A stretch of 64,000 nucleotides of DNA from Brachionus plicatilis (lineage: Eukaryota > Rotifera > Eurotatoria > Ploima > Brachionidae): positions 967,784 through 1,031,783 of the forward strand of contig QEOQ01000041.1 in assembly GCA_010279815.1 (NCBI GenBank), in the 5' to 3' direction. The stretch's first letter is position 1. The number at the start of each line of letters is the position of its first letter. The notes under the pieces were generated by a model. It ran no database searches, was not told the origin of the DNA, and saw only the letters and a program-made list of their open reading frames with translations. Made by a program: the position numbers and the translations under genes. This document shows, in pieces, positions 1 to 17,903 of the stretch.

Positions 1-35
1 ATAAATTTTGAAAATTAATAAAAAATAATTTATAG

Positions 36-819
36 CTCGACAAATTGTGAGTAGAGCAATGCTTTCAGCCAAAAATTTGAAAGATCTAGAGGATATGTTA
101 TTAAATACACCAATAGCTTATGGCTTTTGGTAAATTTAAAGCTATCATTTTTTACATTAAATTATTAGAATAAAGTAAAATTAAATTATTATTTTAAGTG
201 TGAATCTTGGATATTATGGTGACAAATGGGCTGACTTAAAAACTGAATGGAATAGCGAGTATCCTGAAGAGAAGCAAAGTTTAATTGAAAATATTCAGCC
301 AGTTATGTGGAACTATGAACTTGGACCGAATCTAGAGTCAAATAAAACAACTAAAGTATCAAAACATTGCATCATTTCCTCTCATCAAACTTCCAAAATG
401 TCATCGTATTATTCAATTGGTTATTGTTGTCACTTTAATCAGTGGGCAAAGTTCATAATTTTGTATATATAAAGCACTATTTTTTTGTTCAAGTTATGAG
501 AGATTACCATTAAAACAATGTGTGGTGCACAGTTCTAGGAACAGAAAAAAGAGAGCTGATCTAATGAAGCCACCTCAAACATTGGAGGATTTGCTTAGTT
601 TTGCTTTTGATGATAAAGATGAAAAATACCCAATATATCGCAGTAAAGAGAACTACTCAGTTCAGTGTATAGCAACAGGTAATTTTTTTTTATTAATTAA
701 AAACTTGAAAGAGTAAATTTTTCTTAATTTAAGCTCTATTTGATCTTAATTTAAAAAGAGTTTGTATTTATGATGGAAGGGTTTCAAAAGAAAAACCAAT
801 AATTATATTGCCATTTTGA
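36..819 (+). CDS. C45-family (tan / acyl-CoA:6-APA acyltransferase-like) hydrolase, 3' part
   Basis: C-terminal part of an Ntn-hydrolase of the C45/AAT family, which includes insect tan (beta-alanyl-dopamine hydrolase). The family makes or breaks amide bonds. Four exons fit together in frame: 36-129, 199-441, 494-678 and 734-819, with GT..AG introns and a TGA stop at 817-819. Family-like blocks seen are RAMLSAKNLKDLEDML, VNLGYYGDK, the HFNHYERL block created by joining exons 2 and 3, HSSRNRKKRADLM, and the terminal ATGALFDL...IIILPF segment resembling the usual AT-fD ending. The N-terminal part with the catalytic Cys lies left of the window, so activity cannot be judged. No lesion is seen. 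Residues between the exon 2 blocks could hide another small intron (a possible donor at 356), but read-through is open. Substrate unknown; the family call is fairly secure, the tan-like role is inference. Confidence 0.72.
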
Positions 820-1100
820 CCATAATAACAATTAAATTTTTTTTTGGTCTCCTATAATAAAATTAATAACCATTTTAAATCTATTGGTGACAACTGTTGA
901 TAATTCATCAATTTAGAATTTTAAATAGATGGCTTTAATATTTTTTATTTAACCTGATTGTCTTATTTGTTAGTAAAATGAACCCGGAAATAAACCTGTT
1001 TTTTTTTGATATTTTATCATTTTGATCAAGAAAATACTTTCATTCAATTCTTTCAATCTTGCCACTTTTTTTATTTATAAAAAAATGGAAATATAGAAAG
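820..1100. other. Intergenic, no gene seen
   Basis: A/T-rich 3' flank of the C45 gene. AATAA-like motifs are frequent, so no single poly(A) signal can be singled out. Nothing else recognised. Confidence 0.5.
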
Positions 1101-1104
1101 TAAG

Positions 1105-1657
1105 ATGAATAAGGACTTAGTTGAATTAGAACAGTGGCTTTTCAAGTGGAAAATGAAAGATTTCGGTTAAAAAGTCTTGCTCAATGATTTTTACTAAAAA
1201 TAACAAAGAAAGTTCTGTGTTTAATTTAAGGATTTATGGGAATATAATCGAAAGCTTAAAAGAAATAAAGTTCCTAGGTATTAAATTTGATTCTAAATTA
1301 ACCTTTTCTTCAATGATAGAAGAAATTAAAGAACGTTGCAATTCAAGGCTAAATTTAATAAAAATCTTGTCGAATAAAAAATGGAAACTTGACTTAAACA
1401 CTTTAGGAAACCTTTATAAGTCTTTGATTGGATCTAATCTAGATTATTCTTTTCCTTATCTTACTCTCTTTCAGGAACTAATTGAGTTGAGTGAGAGATA
1501 TGTTAGGGCAGGACTGAGCCATTCTGTTCTATTAACTGTTAGACTGGTGGAAGAATATAGCAAAGGTTTCGAATCAAGATACATCGAGTACCCAACTCCA
1601 TTGTGTAATTGCTACCTTACTATTTCTTCTTTTTTTCCTGAATCATCAAATATTTAA
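1105..1657 (+). mobile_element. Non-LTR retrotransposon (Jockey/CR1-like) reverse transcriptase 3' remnant
   Basis: Decayed LINE ORF2 fragment. The frame starting near 1184 reads MIFTKNNKESSVFNLRIYGN, then KFLGIKFDSKLTF, ERCNSRLNLIKILSNKKW and LYKSLIGSNLDYS, the standard order of blocks just after the RT catalytic region in Jockey-type LINEs. A few codons upstream (1105-1183) read NKDLVELEQWLFKWKMK in another frame, so a frameshift and a stop separate them. The end (LSERYVRAGLSHSVLLTVRL...) matches, in opposite orientation, pieces at 4490-4628 and 5640-5880, showing a repeat family. Compared with that second copy, a middle segment has been deleted here. Not functional. Confidence 0.7.
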
Positions 1658-1689
1658 AAATATGTATTCTGTTACTCTCTATCAAAATT

Positions 1690-1712
1690 TATAATAATAA
1701 TAATAATAGGAA
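1690..1712. repeat. Short (TAA)n microsatellite
   Basis: A run of TAA/AAT triplets directly downstream of the LINE remnant, a common LINE 3' tail in invertebrates. Confidence 0.6.
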
Positions 1713-2070
1713 TAAGCTAAAGCAAGCAAGCTTGCGGAGATGACCTACTAGGAGGACATCTATGGTAGCCGAAATTGCGCAGAAAAGATGGAAAATAGCT
1801 GACAAATACATTATTTTTTTTTTTTTAGTTCAGTAAGAGTCATTGTTTAGTTTAATCTAAGAAAGTATTGTGTGGAATTAAGTAAGTATTATCTAATTTT
1901 AATTTTAATATTTATCTACTTTTTAACTTTATTTTAATTTTTTTTATTTAATCTGAAGGAGCTTTAGCTCGGTACAGATATACAAATAAATAATAATAAA
2001 ATACTTTTATTTCTACAAGTTGTAATTTTACACATCCATCTTTTTAAATGAGTGCTACATATACAATTAA

Positions 2071-2461
2071 CACTAGAAGCACCAAACGGGGTCAAATGAC
2101 TCTTTTTAAAATTAAAGATGTTTTAAGGCTTTATTCGAAAAAAATATATATTAAATTAATCATATATCAATTTTAAATCAAGTAATAAAAAAAAAAGATT
2201 CCTATAAAAATTATTTCTCACATTTTTTACAAATAATCACACGTTCCGTTGTACATTGTTGACCCTTTTTGGTGCTTCTAGTAGTATATAGTCAATTTAA
2301 AAAAATGAAGCATCATGTGAATATGTTAATATAAAATTTTTAAAATTTAACTTTATTTAATGTTAACTTTACAATTTCAAGTTTTAATCTTTTCAGACTA
2401 TTGAATTATAACTTAGTAAAAAATCAAAAAGAGTCATTTTGACACCTTGGTGCTTCTAGTG
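2071..2461. mobile_element. piggyBac-like MITE with TTAA target duplication
   Basis: A 391-bp non-coding element flanked by TTAA at 2067-2070 and 2462-2465. The terminal inverted repeats start CACTAGAAGCACCAA and share the subterminal GTCAAA(A)TGACTCTTTTT, about 38 bp in all. A third copy of the right-end motif (GGTGCTTCTAGTA) sits internally near 2270-2283, suggesting nesting or an older deletion. TTAA targets and CACTAG-type ends are typical of piggyBac-derived MITEs. A related element lies at 45685-46235. Confidence 0.75.
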
Positions 2462-2466
2462 TTAAA

Positions 2467-2765
2467 CTCTAGTGTACGTAAGCGAATGTTCGGGAATGTC
2501 TGAGTCTTACAGAAAAGCCTGAACTCCTTACACATTAGAAGTCCAAGGAGGATTTTCCTAATACTTTGGCCTGAGACAATTTCAAACGCTGAACAATACA
2601 GAAGAACAAATTCCAAACCAATCAGTCAAGATGAAAAGACTGCAGTGGCTTGGACATGTACTAAAAATGAAAGAAATACGTTTATCCAGCCGAGCTCTTC
2701 AATGGACACCTCAAGGGCGACGGAAGAGATCACCGAAATGAGCTTGAAATTGGAAGAAGCAAGGG
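2467..2765 (+). mobile_element. LINE ORF2 C-terminal remnant
   Basis: Degenerate coding DNA just right of the MITE. Frames joined across shifts and stops read LWPETISNAEQYRRTN, SKPISQDEK and RLQWLGHVLKM, then ALQWTPQGRRKRSPK, the well-known 'LGHV-RM ... W-P-GKRKRGRPK' ending of RTE/CR1-like LINEs. In-frame stops after SPK show it is dead. A similar LRRILGIY piece lies on the minus strand near 42440-42650. Confidence 0.65.
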
Positions 2766-3412
2766 TAAATGCAAAGGAAGGAAAAAATCTCTTTAGTTTA
2801 AATTCTTATTTTTTTCCATCCTTTTCCTCTTTTTGCCATGGTAAATTTTTTTCTTTCAACAACTTAATTTGTTTAGGCTCTAAAAAAATTGAAACAATCT
2901 TTTTTAATAAAAAAATATAGATTAAAAAAATTAAAGCTATCAACTTCATTTAATAACCCTTCCTTTTGCTGACGACTTTGACATTTTTTATTATATTATC
3001 TATATGTAATCTAGAAAATAAGATAAAATTAAAATAATGGCCATACAAATGAAAAATGGAGATATCATTTCAAAGGCCTTGTTCAATGTTCTTTACTAAA
3101 TAAAAATAAACATGTTTATTTGAATAATTAGAAAAATTTGAATTAATCAAAATAATAGGATTTTTTTAAAAAAAGAAATTTTGGCAATTTTTATTTTTAC
3201 TTAAATTAACCATTTAAAATTTCGTTAATTATCGTAAAATTTTGCTAAATCTTCTTATAAAATCATCACTGTTTTTATTTGAAAATAAAATTATCTGAAT
3301 CAAGACTACTAAACATATTACTTAAAGACAAAAAACTTTTCAATATTATTTAAATTCTAAAATCTAACAAAATTTTAGTCTATTCCTAGAGAAAAATTTT
3401 GCTTAAAAAGAA
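2766..3412. other. Intergenic, upstream of IARS2
   Basis: A/T-rich spacer holding the presumed IARS2 promoter. No coding or repeat structure recognised; a clear TATA box cannot be picked out against this background. Confidence 0.4.
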
Positions 3413-9301
<5,889 letters not shown>

Positions 9302-12300
9302 AATAAAATTTAAATAAATACAGCTTTTAAAACAAAAATAAAATAAATGCAGTTTATTGTTTTAATTTTTTTGATCGATTATTTTAGGATAATTATTTAG
9401 ATGACATATTTATTTAGATATTTATGCAATTTTTCTAAAAAAGAATTAAACAATTTTAATAACATTGTCTTTTTGACAACATTTTAATTTGTTAGCTAAA
9501 CTATTGGACTTGTTTGATTTTTAGACTAGTTCAAGAAATGCATTTTGTTTATTTACAAACAAAATAACAACAAATTTTTGTTCCTGAATTTAATTTGGAT
9601 TTATTTTTTAAATTTTAATCAAAAAACGCCTCTTTTTCATCTGTTACTTTTTTCCGGACTTAAGATGTAAATAATCAGATATTAGGAAATCAGTTAAAAT
9701 AACCATGAAGCAAGTGAATTAAGCTGATTATAAAAGTAAGCTTTTTCAACGCTTTTCATTTAATTATGTCGATTTTTTTATTATTCAGTTTTATAATTAA
9801 TTATTTTACTTTAAAGCTATTTTGGGCTCATTTTTATTCAGTATAAAATTTACTTTTTCATTACAAAAAAAGAATAAAAACAAATTCTTTTTTTTTTCAG
9901 AAAAAAAAAATTATTTATAGTATTGAATGAAAATGTGAACGTGAGGTTAACATTTTAGTGCTGGATTTTTCAGTTAATTCACCATAATTTCTGAAAAATT
10001 TTAATTAATTTAACGTCACTGATAAAAATGACAGATTATTTATAAATTTAACTTTTAAAACAAAAATGAAGGTAACCTTTAGAAATTCTGTTTTTAAAAA
10101 AAAGTGCCAATGAAAAATAATATTTCATTTTTTGTGAATTAATTCTCATCTTTTATTTGTTTCGAATAAATTGCCAAAAAAAAATGAGTATTTAGAAATT
10201 TTTTAAAGAATTTTTAATCTTTAATTTTTCTATAGAAAAATTATTTATATAATTAATTTTTTCATTTATGATATTAGTAATGAAAATTAATTCAAACATT
10301 TTCTCAATTCATTTTGATTTTGTATAGTGAACAATTATGATATTAGACGTTGATCAAGTTGAATGATCTAATGTTTGACTTTGAGTCTGTTGAAATTTAA
10401 AACAAATACAATGAGCCTATTAAATTTCTATTTAAATAGTTTTAAGCCTTTTATCTTCTTCCACTTTTGGCGTTTATCTCAATGATAAAATCTAGTTTTA
10501 TATTCAAATTACCCATGTTAGCTTGCCAATTTCTGTTATAAATGATGAAAATATTTATTTGCTAATAAAACATTTTAGCTAGAAATTAGATAATTTAATT
10601 GCTTTCAATTTGTAATTTTATTTTGAGGAAAAAAATAATTTTTCAAATAAAACCAAAGGCCTTTTATTTTTCAACTCGAAAAATCAAATCCAGATTACCA
10701 ATTTTTACTTTTGTTTGATCAAAGGAAATTTTTTAACAATTAAAAATAACAAAATAAATCTATTTTATTTTTTCGGTAATCAATTTTCCCTGTATGGAGA
10801 ATTAGATAGCATTTTTATTAGGTAAATTTTGGTTATTTAAAAAAAAATTTGATAAAAGAATTAAATCTAGCTTAGATTATAAAAGTAAATTTTAAATCTC
10901 AGATTTAAATTCAATAAAAACATTTTTTTAAATCCTAAAATCACTAAATGGTAAAAGTTCATCTTTGTTCCTTTAAAAAAATTATTAAATCGTCTTATTT
11001 TAAATCTTTTTTTAAGCCCTCAAAAGAAAATTGGAAATGTTCTTTCACATTTAACTAGATTAACTGAAATGTATGTCTAAAAATTTTGAAACAAATTTAT
11101 AGAGAAAAGTCAAACCAGGATTTTTAAGTAATTATAGGTTTTAAATTTCATTTTTAAATAAATGTTAATTTGACATAAGTTTATTTTTTCTAAGTTTTAT
11201 TTTACTAAATTTATTGACTCAAGCTTTTAAGCTTTATAGTTAAGATTGTGAATCATGATTGAAAATTTATTTAGAATGAATGATTACAAGTTAAATTAAT
11301 TTTTACACAAAAGAACATGGATTTTTTTGTATTTTCTTTTTAAATAATTGATTAAAAAAAAATTAACTTTTTAAATTTGACTTAAATAAGGCTTTTACTT
11401 TTTTTTTCGATAATAACAACAATAAAAACAATTTCTAGCCCTAAAACAATATTTGTGTATACATTTCTAAATTAATTCTCAATTTCGAATTATTTTTAAG
11501 ATTCATTTTTTAATTAACTGACCTTATATCCGGTTGGCTTTGGATTTAAAATTAAAGGAATTTCAAAAATTGATTACAAATTGTCGATAAAAGAACTAAA
11601 TTTTTTAAGGATCGTTTAAAATTTTAATGAAAAAAACAATTATTCTAGTTACTAAAGGAAAGTTAATTATGTGATCAGCCTTTTTCTGATTCTATTTAAT
11701 GAATTCAGAATTTTAAATTCTAGTGGTATTGAAAATATACAAGATCAAGAAATGCCACATTATTGTAAATTTTTATGAATCGAAAAATTATGAAAAAAAT
11801 TTATAATTTGAAAAGAAAATATGACGTCAACAAGCAAAAACAATTATACAATCTTTTTCTACATATTTTTAAATTCGACTTATAAAAACTTGGGAATTTT
11901 GCGTTTTGGCTGTATTAAATATCTATCAATTGAATTGATCGAAATTTTTTATATTAATTCATCGCCAAACTAATTTTTTATTTCAAAAAATAAAAATCCT
12001 AATAACCCGAATCTAGGTAGAATTAGACATTTTAAGTTTTGATTGAATTTTTAAGATTTTTTCGCTTTAAATTATTAATTAATTGTGAAAGAGAACAAAA
12101 TGAACAGGGATTAAATAATTTGAACAATGAAAATAAATTTTAGATAGAAGAGATTTTTAGATAGAAGAGATTTTTAGTTATATTAATCATTAATATGATC
12201 AGTTTTAATTTTTAGATAAGTTATCTAAAATAGACCAAAATAAAACCGAAGAAAAATTAAGATTTTGTTAACAAAAATAGAACCTAATTTAAAAAACTTT

Positions 12301-14500
12301 AGGAAGCTTTTAAAAATCTTTAGTTGGAAATATTTTAGATTATTCCTTCCTTTGTTTAAATTCATTTTCAGAAACTAATATAAAAAGAATTCAAGTTATT
12401 TAAAATTCGTCAATTAGATTCTAAAATTAAAATATGATGATCCCCCTAAACTTTTTTATATCAGGAAGCTTTAAATAAATTAAGCTATTAACAGTCTCGA
12501 ACGACTTTTTCAAATGCGTTCAATTTACTTCAAATTATTAAAGTCATTCACGAAGTTTATTTTATCACGATGAAAAAAAGCCTCTAACAAGGCTTTTTTT
12601 ATCACGATGCAAAGATATTGATGATCCTTGAATCACGATTCGTTAACATTAAAAGCATCTGGTAGCAAATAGTTTGGGATTTTTTTTTATTTGAGAACAG
12701 AACAACTTTTTTGTAAATGTTTTAATTATTTACTGAAACTATCTTTAAGTTTAACAAAAGAAAACACTTTAAAAAATGTTGCTCTGCTTCTCAGAAAAAT
12801 TTTGCTCAAAGCTTTCGAGGAACATCGAACAAAAATTTTTAATTTTACTCCTTTTGAACTAAATTATTAAATATTTTAATCTCTTCTAATTATTGAAGCT
12901 TTATTAGCACACTGATATGATGAAAGGCTTTGGTGAAGTTTGGAGCAAAAAAATTAAGCAAAGCAAAATATTTTTAATAATGAAAAAAAATGATTGATAA
13001 TTTTGAAAATATATAGCATGATAATCAAAAAATATTTTTTTAAGTCAGAAAAAATTTCCTATAAAATAAAATTTAGTATTTTTTCTACCAATATTCGAAC
13101 TTTCCTTCTAAAATAAAGATTAATTTATTTCTTTGATTTTGTTTACATTTAACTGATTATGTTTGAAAATGTTTAGCATTTATTTTTAAAACAATTGTTA
13201 ATAATTTAAATAAAACTGGTTTTAAATTTAAATTGAAAAAATTTTGCTGCAGTGTTTGCTCTAAACTTTACCGCAACATGGTATCATTGCCGATATCACT
13301 GGATTAGTTAACTTACTAAACCATGAGAGTTTAAATTAAGAAGGAGTATACGTGTATTAAAAAAAGAATGATGTTAATTATGGATGTCTATATCAAATCT
13401 TAATTTTTAAAGAATAAAGGTTTTGTTTTTAAAAAGTTGTCCCTAAAATATCGAAATGGAACGCCTAGTCAAAAAATTATTCATCAACTAGTTTTTGGAC
13501 AAATAAGTAAAAATTACATTGTTTCTTCATTATTCAAAAAGTTCTCTAAAAACTTATAATATTATTTTTTTATGTAAAATTGTAATAATGCATTTAAAAG
13601 ATATTCAAATTTGGGTCGTATTTAATTGCAAAAAATTAAAGTTTAAATCGCAAAACACTTTTATGAATAATATAAAATTTTATTTGCACAAACAAAAATG
13701 CACCAATTTATTATAGAATATTATCGAGTTTTAATATTTTACACAACAATTAAAAAAATCTATGAATAAATAGAAATTATTTTTCCTGAAGATAAATATT
13801 ATAAGTCGCTTGGAAAAGTTTAGATGATAGCTTATAAAACAATGAACATTACGTAAATTACTTATAGTTTTTAAATCTTTTTAAATGTTGGAGTTAAATA
13901 TATTTTCACATTCAAACGTGGACCTTAAGTTTAATAATTTACTAAAAGCCACGAAAGATATGTTAAAGACCGCAAATAAATTTTTTTCTAAGAGTTTTAA
14001 AATATTCGATTGTGAAACTTTTGATTTTGATTTTGTTAAAAAAGGACAGATATTTTATTTATTTTTTTAAATAGAGATTAAATTTTGGTGATTCAAGCTG
14101 TATTTGGCATTAGAAAAAAGAGTTTAATCGAAAAAAGAATATTAAACATTGGTAAAAGAAAAAAATATTACTGTAAGTGTTTTTTTTGTGTTTTCTTTAA
14201 AATTGATTGAGTAATTAGTAATATTAATTGGGCATTTATTTTGAGGATGATGTGATTAAATATTTTTATTGGAACGTTTAATATTTACTCTTTAAAATTT
14301 TAAAAAACTTAGTCTACAATATCCACTGGGTTGTTTAGTGCTAATATTTGATGAAATGATTAATTAAGAAAAAAGTAAAAAAAATGTTCTCTTTATGTTG
14401 AAAAGATTACAAATTAAATTAATTATTTGTTTGCTGGTAGTGTAAAGTTTAGAGAAGGAAAATTTAAATTAAGCGTTGATTTAAATAACTTAATTTTAAT
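9302..14500. other. Gene-poor A/T-rich tract
   Basis: No frame with protein-like composition. Small local structures only: a 19-bp tandem duplication at about 12135-12180 (TTTAGATAGAAGAGATTT twice) and a small GCCT/AGGC hairpin between two copies of TTTATCACGATG (about 12563-12610). Open frames at 13519-13716 and 13885-14070 are low-complexity and judged chance. Confidence 0.5.
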
Positions 14501-14508
14501 AATAACCA

Positions 14509-15185
14509 GGGCTGGCGCCAGGAATTTTGAGCCTTTGCGGTGAATAAGTCTCCAGGGAGGGTGTAGTCATTTAAGAATCGACTTATGGAAATTTTTTATT
14601 TTCATTACAATTTCTAAATAAAAACAGAAATTTTGCTATTGATTATAATTTTTTTTATGTTTAAACCTTTGGACTTTGGCTCCTTTAGACTTTTTTTATC
14701 AAAATTACAATAAAAATATGCAATTAAAAAAATTAAAATAAATTTGAGTTTCTGGTTTAAAAAAAATTAAATAACAATGTTTAGAGCTGAGATTAAGGAT
14801 TTTATGGTTAGAAGTGAGATAATTAAAGGAAAAATTAATAAAAATAAAATAGAAAATAACATATTTTTAGGTATTATTTCAATTATTATATATTTTTTTT
14901 GTTATTGATTTTTTTTCTGATAAAAAACTATTTAAAAGATATGAGAAAAGTATGGTGGTTGTGGATCACAAACAGTGTCGAAATTACCATTCTGATAAAT
15001 AAATAATCTCCTTTCTTTACTACGAGCTAATTCATCTATAATTTCGCCGATTTTCACCATTAAATCTTTATTTAAACGGATTATGGCTCATATCAGATCT
15101 TAAGTTGTTTTTAATAAGCTTCAGTTGACTAAATGAGCGTTCATTTATTTTCGAAGTAAGGGCGGACGATAAAATTATTAAAGAA
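14509..15185 (-). mobile_element. hAT-type transposon relic (dimerisation-domain end)
   Basis: On the minus strand, 15165-15060 reads ALTSKINERSFSQLKLIKN followed by NLRSDMSHN, the hallmark of the C-terminal hAT dimerisation domain (usually ERSFSKLK.IK..LRS.M...RL). After a frameshift the frame continues GEIIDELARSKERR. About 440 bp further on, 14509 starts CAGGGCTGGCGCCAGG, a typical hAT-like terminal sequence, at the position expected for the 3' end. The 5' part is missing or unrecognisable. Inactive. Confidence 0.65.
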
Positions 15186-17903
15186 GGATCATAGCGTTAA
15201 ATTTTTTATTAATTTTTTTTTTTTTTTTAATCAAACAAAAATGAAACATGCAAGAAACGAATAAAATTGAAAATTTGAAAATTTGAATAAAACAAACCAA
15301 TATTTCTTATCTATTCTTACAGTTCATCATTATGAAAATTCAAAGTAAATAAAAATCTCGTCTGTTAGGTACTAACACCTTGTTTTGATGTTTCCTGCCT
15401 GGAATAAAATTGTTATAGTTTAAGTCTGAGAAATTTGAAATTTTTAAAATTAAAGAGTTTTTTTAAAAGCAAACTCTGCATTTTCTATTTTTTTAAGTTT
15501 TTTTTTATTTTTCTTAATAGAGAAATTAAATAATCTAGAATTTTAGGGTTGATTTGTAAAAAATAAATAGCAAGGTAAAGAAAAGTCAAAATTTTTAAAA
15601 TAAACTGGAACGATTTTAGTAGCCTTTCGATAAACAAAGCAAATTTATTTATAATACCACTTTTTATTTAATTAAAACTTTAAAAAAGCATTAATTAACA
15701 TCCTTTAAATTTAATTAAACAATAACTGGCCTTCAAACGAATTTAAAATGAAAAAAAAATAAATGATTTTTGTGGCCTACTTTTTGTTCAATTTGAACTT
15801 TTTAACAAAAAAAAATAAACTATTTATTAAATTCAAAGAATGATTGATTAAAATGTGAAAATAGCTGTGCGAGAGTCGAATTGTGCACATTTGATTACAC
15901 AGCTGGCATGATTATTTTAATATAAATTTACATCTTTCAATTTTAATTTTAAATTTAGAAAATTTGTGTATTTATCACGAATAATTTGAGCGTGTGTGCT
16001 TTAAGTGTGCAGAAGGGATTAAGAAAAAAGAAGCATAATGAGTCCCAAAATCTAGTAGATAACGAATAGAGATTTCTCGAAGGGAATTAGTTTCGACTAT
16101 ATTGAGAAGCCAAATTATGAACAAAATCATAAAGAAAATCTAAATAAAATAATCAAAGCAAAGTTTCCTTAATGAATGCGAGAATGGCATGGCAAAAAGA
16201 ATTGGAAACAAAAATCAAAATAATTGTTTTCATTTATTTTTAGCTGCTCAATCACTATAATTTAATATAATTATTATATCTATTTCTTTATACATTTAAT
16301 TAGTTGCAATTTTTTCCTATGCTCGCAAATTTTTGCATTCATTATGCCTAGTTAATAATAATAATTCAAATGATTTATGGTGATCATAAACAATACGGTA
16401 AAGTAGAACTGGAGAAATTAGAAATTTTGCATCGAACCAAGAAAAGCCTTGTGCGAACATGTTCGATGCCTAAATCGAATTCTACAAAATCTTTTATTTG
16501 AATCAATGATTATCTTTGAGCTGAGAGTATTAGAAATTTTCTCAGGTAAACATTTATTTATAAATAAATAAAATTCTCTAGACATTCTTTTATGGGAAAT
16601 ATCAGAAGTTCTAACAAAAATTAAACCTATTCTCTCTTATTTTCATGTAAGCCCGACATCACACGTGGTCATGAATTTCAAGCAAAGAGAAAAAAATGTT
16701 AAAATTATTTTTTAATAATTAGAATTGGTCTCGGCCAGAGGGTAAATAAATTAATCTTGGTCTATTTTTTATAAAATCTATTAAAATGATGCAAAGATAT
16801 TCATTTGCCGATCGGGCTTCCTATTGCTAATGTAAAGGTCAGTATTTATTATTAAAAAAAAATTAAAAATTTAAGAAGTTCAAAGTGTCCCGATTTGGTT
16901 TTATTTATGTCTAGTAATTAAATTCGACTTAAGCCAACAAAAAAAATAAAAAAATAAATTTGGTCAAGCATGTAACTAGATTTAATTTAAATAGAAAAAT
17001 AGGAGCTAAATAATCAAAGTTAGTTATTTAGCTAGACTTTTAATTTTATTAGAAAAAAAAGAAAAAAGATCTATAGTTTTAAATCCTAAAGTGTCTAATC
17101 ATAGGGTTTTGATTTGCATCATTATCAGTTCATATTTCATAAATTATTTTAAAGAATATTTTTTGGATAGGGAATAAAAAAAATTTGAAAATTTTATGTA
17201 ATTTAAGATAAATTGTTTTATTTTTAATTTTAAAAAGACGTCTTAAATCTAGAGGTTTTTTATGACAAAAAATTGAGATTTCCCACGAAAACAAAAATTT
17301 GATTCTGTAAGACGATATCGAAACGGGTGTCTAAAAATTTTTTTTCATAATTGCTAAAATCTTTATTTAAAATGAACGCCATGTACCTTATTGATAATCA
17401 CTTATTGTTAATTTCAAAAATAGCACACTTTTTTCAAGGCTTTTATATTTTAAGAATAAAAGATGATGTTTTTCTGTTTTTTAATATTAAGGTATTGTTT
17501 GAAAAAGGCTCCATAAATTGTATGTGATTAGATGGCAATTTTTTTGTTAATAAAAAATTATTGATGAAATTAAATTTTACTAATATTTATAAGATTTTTG
17601 AAAAAAATTGCCTTCTAATTGAATAACAATTTACGAGGCCTTTTGCAGATAATTTAATAAAAAAAATTAGCTATCTTTTTTAAATTTACTATGAATGATT
17701 TTTGATTAGGTACATGGTAATCTTAGCAATTGAAAAATAAAATTGGTTTAATTTTTTTGTTCATTAATTCGAATTTTAATAAAGGCCTTTGTTCCGCACT
17801 TAACATTCTCACTTTTTTAATCCCCAAAATTTTAGTGAATAAACTTAAAATTGAAAAGATTTATTAAGATAATAAAAAAATGCTTTTTTTTTAGATTAAC
17901 AAA
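15186..17903. other. Intergenic, upstream of AMDHD2
   Basis: Mostly A/T-rich with no secure gene. Two short coding-looking patches lie at about 16068-16172 (frame SFDYIEKPNYEQNHKEN) and 16370-16501 (43 codons from an ATG, KKSLVRTCSMPKSN). A T-rich tract ending in TTTTTTTTTAG at 17886-17894 lies 9 bases before the AMDHD2 ATG and resembles a splice acceptor, so a 5'UTR intron or trans-splice site is possible. Confidence 0.4.

Noticed and set aside
13519..14070. Two 60-codon frames in the gene-poor tract
   Set aside because: Low-complexity K/N/F/I frames without splice or start context; no family resemblance.
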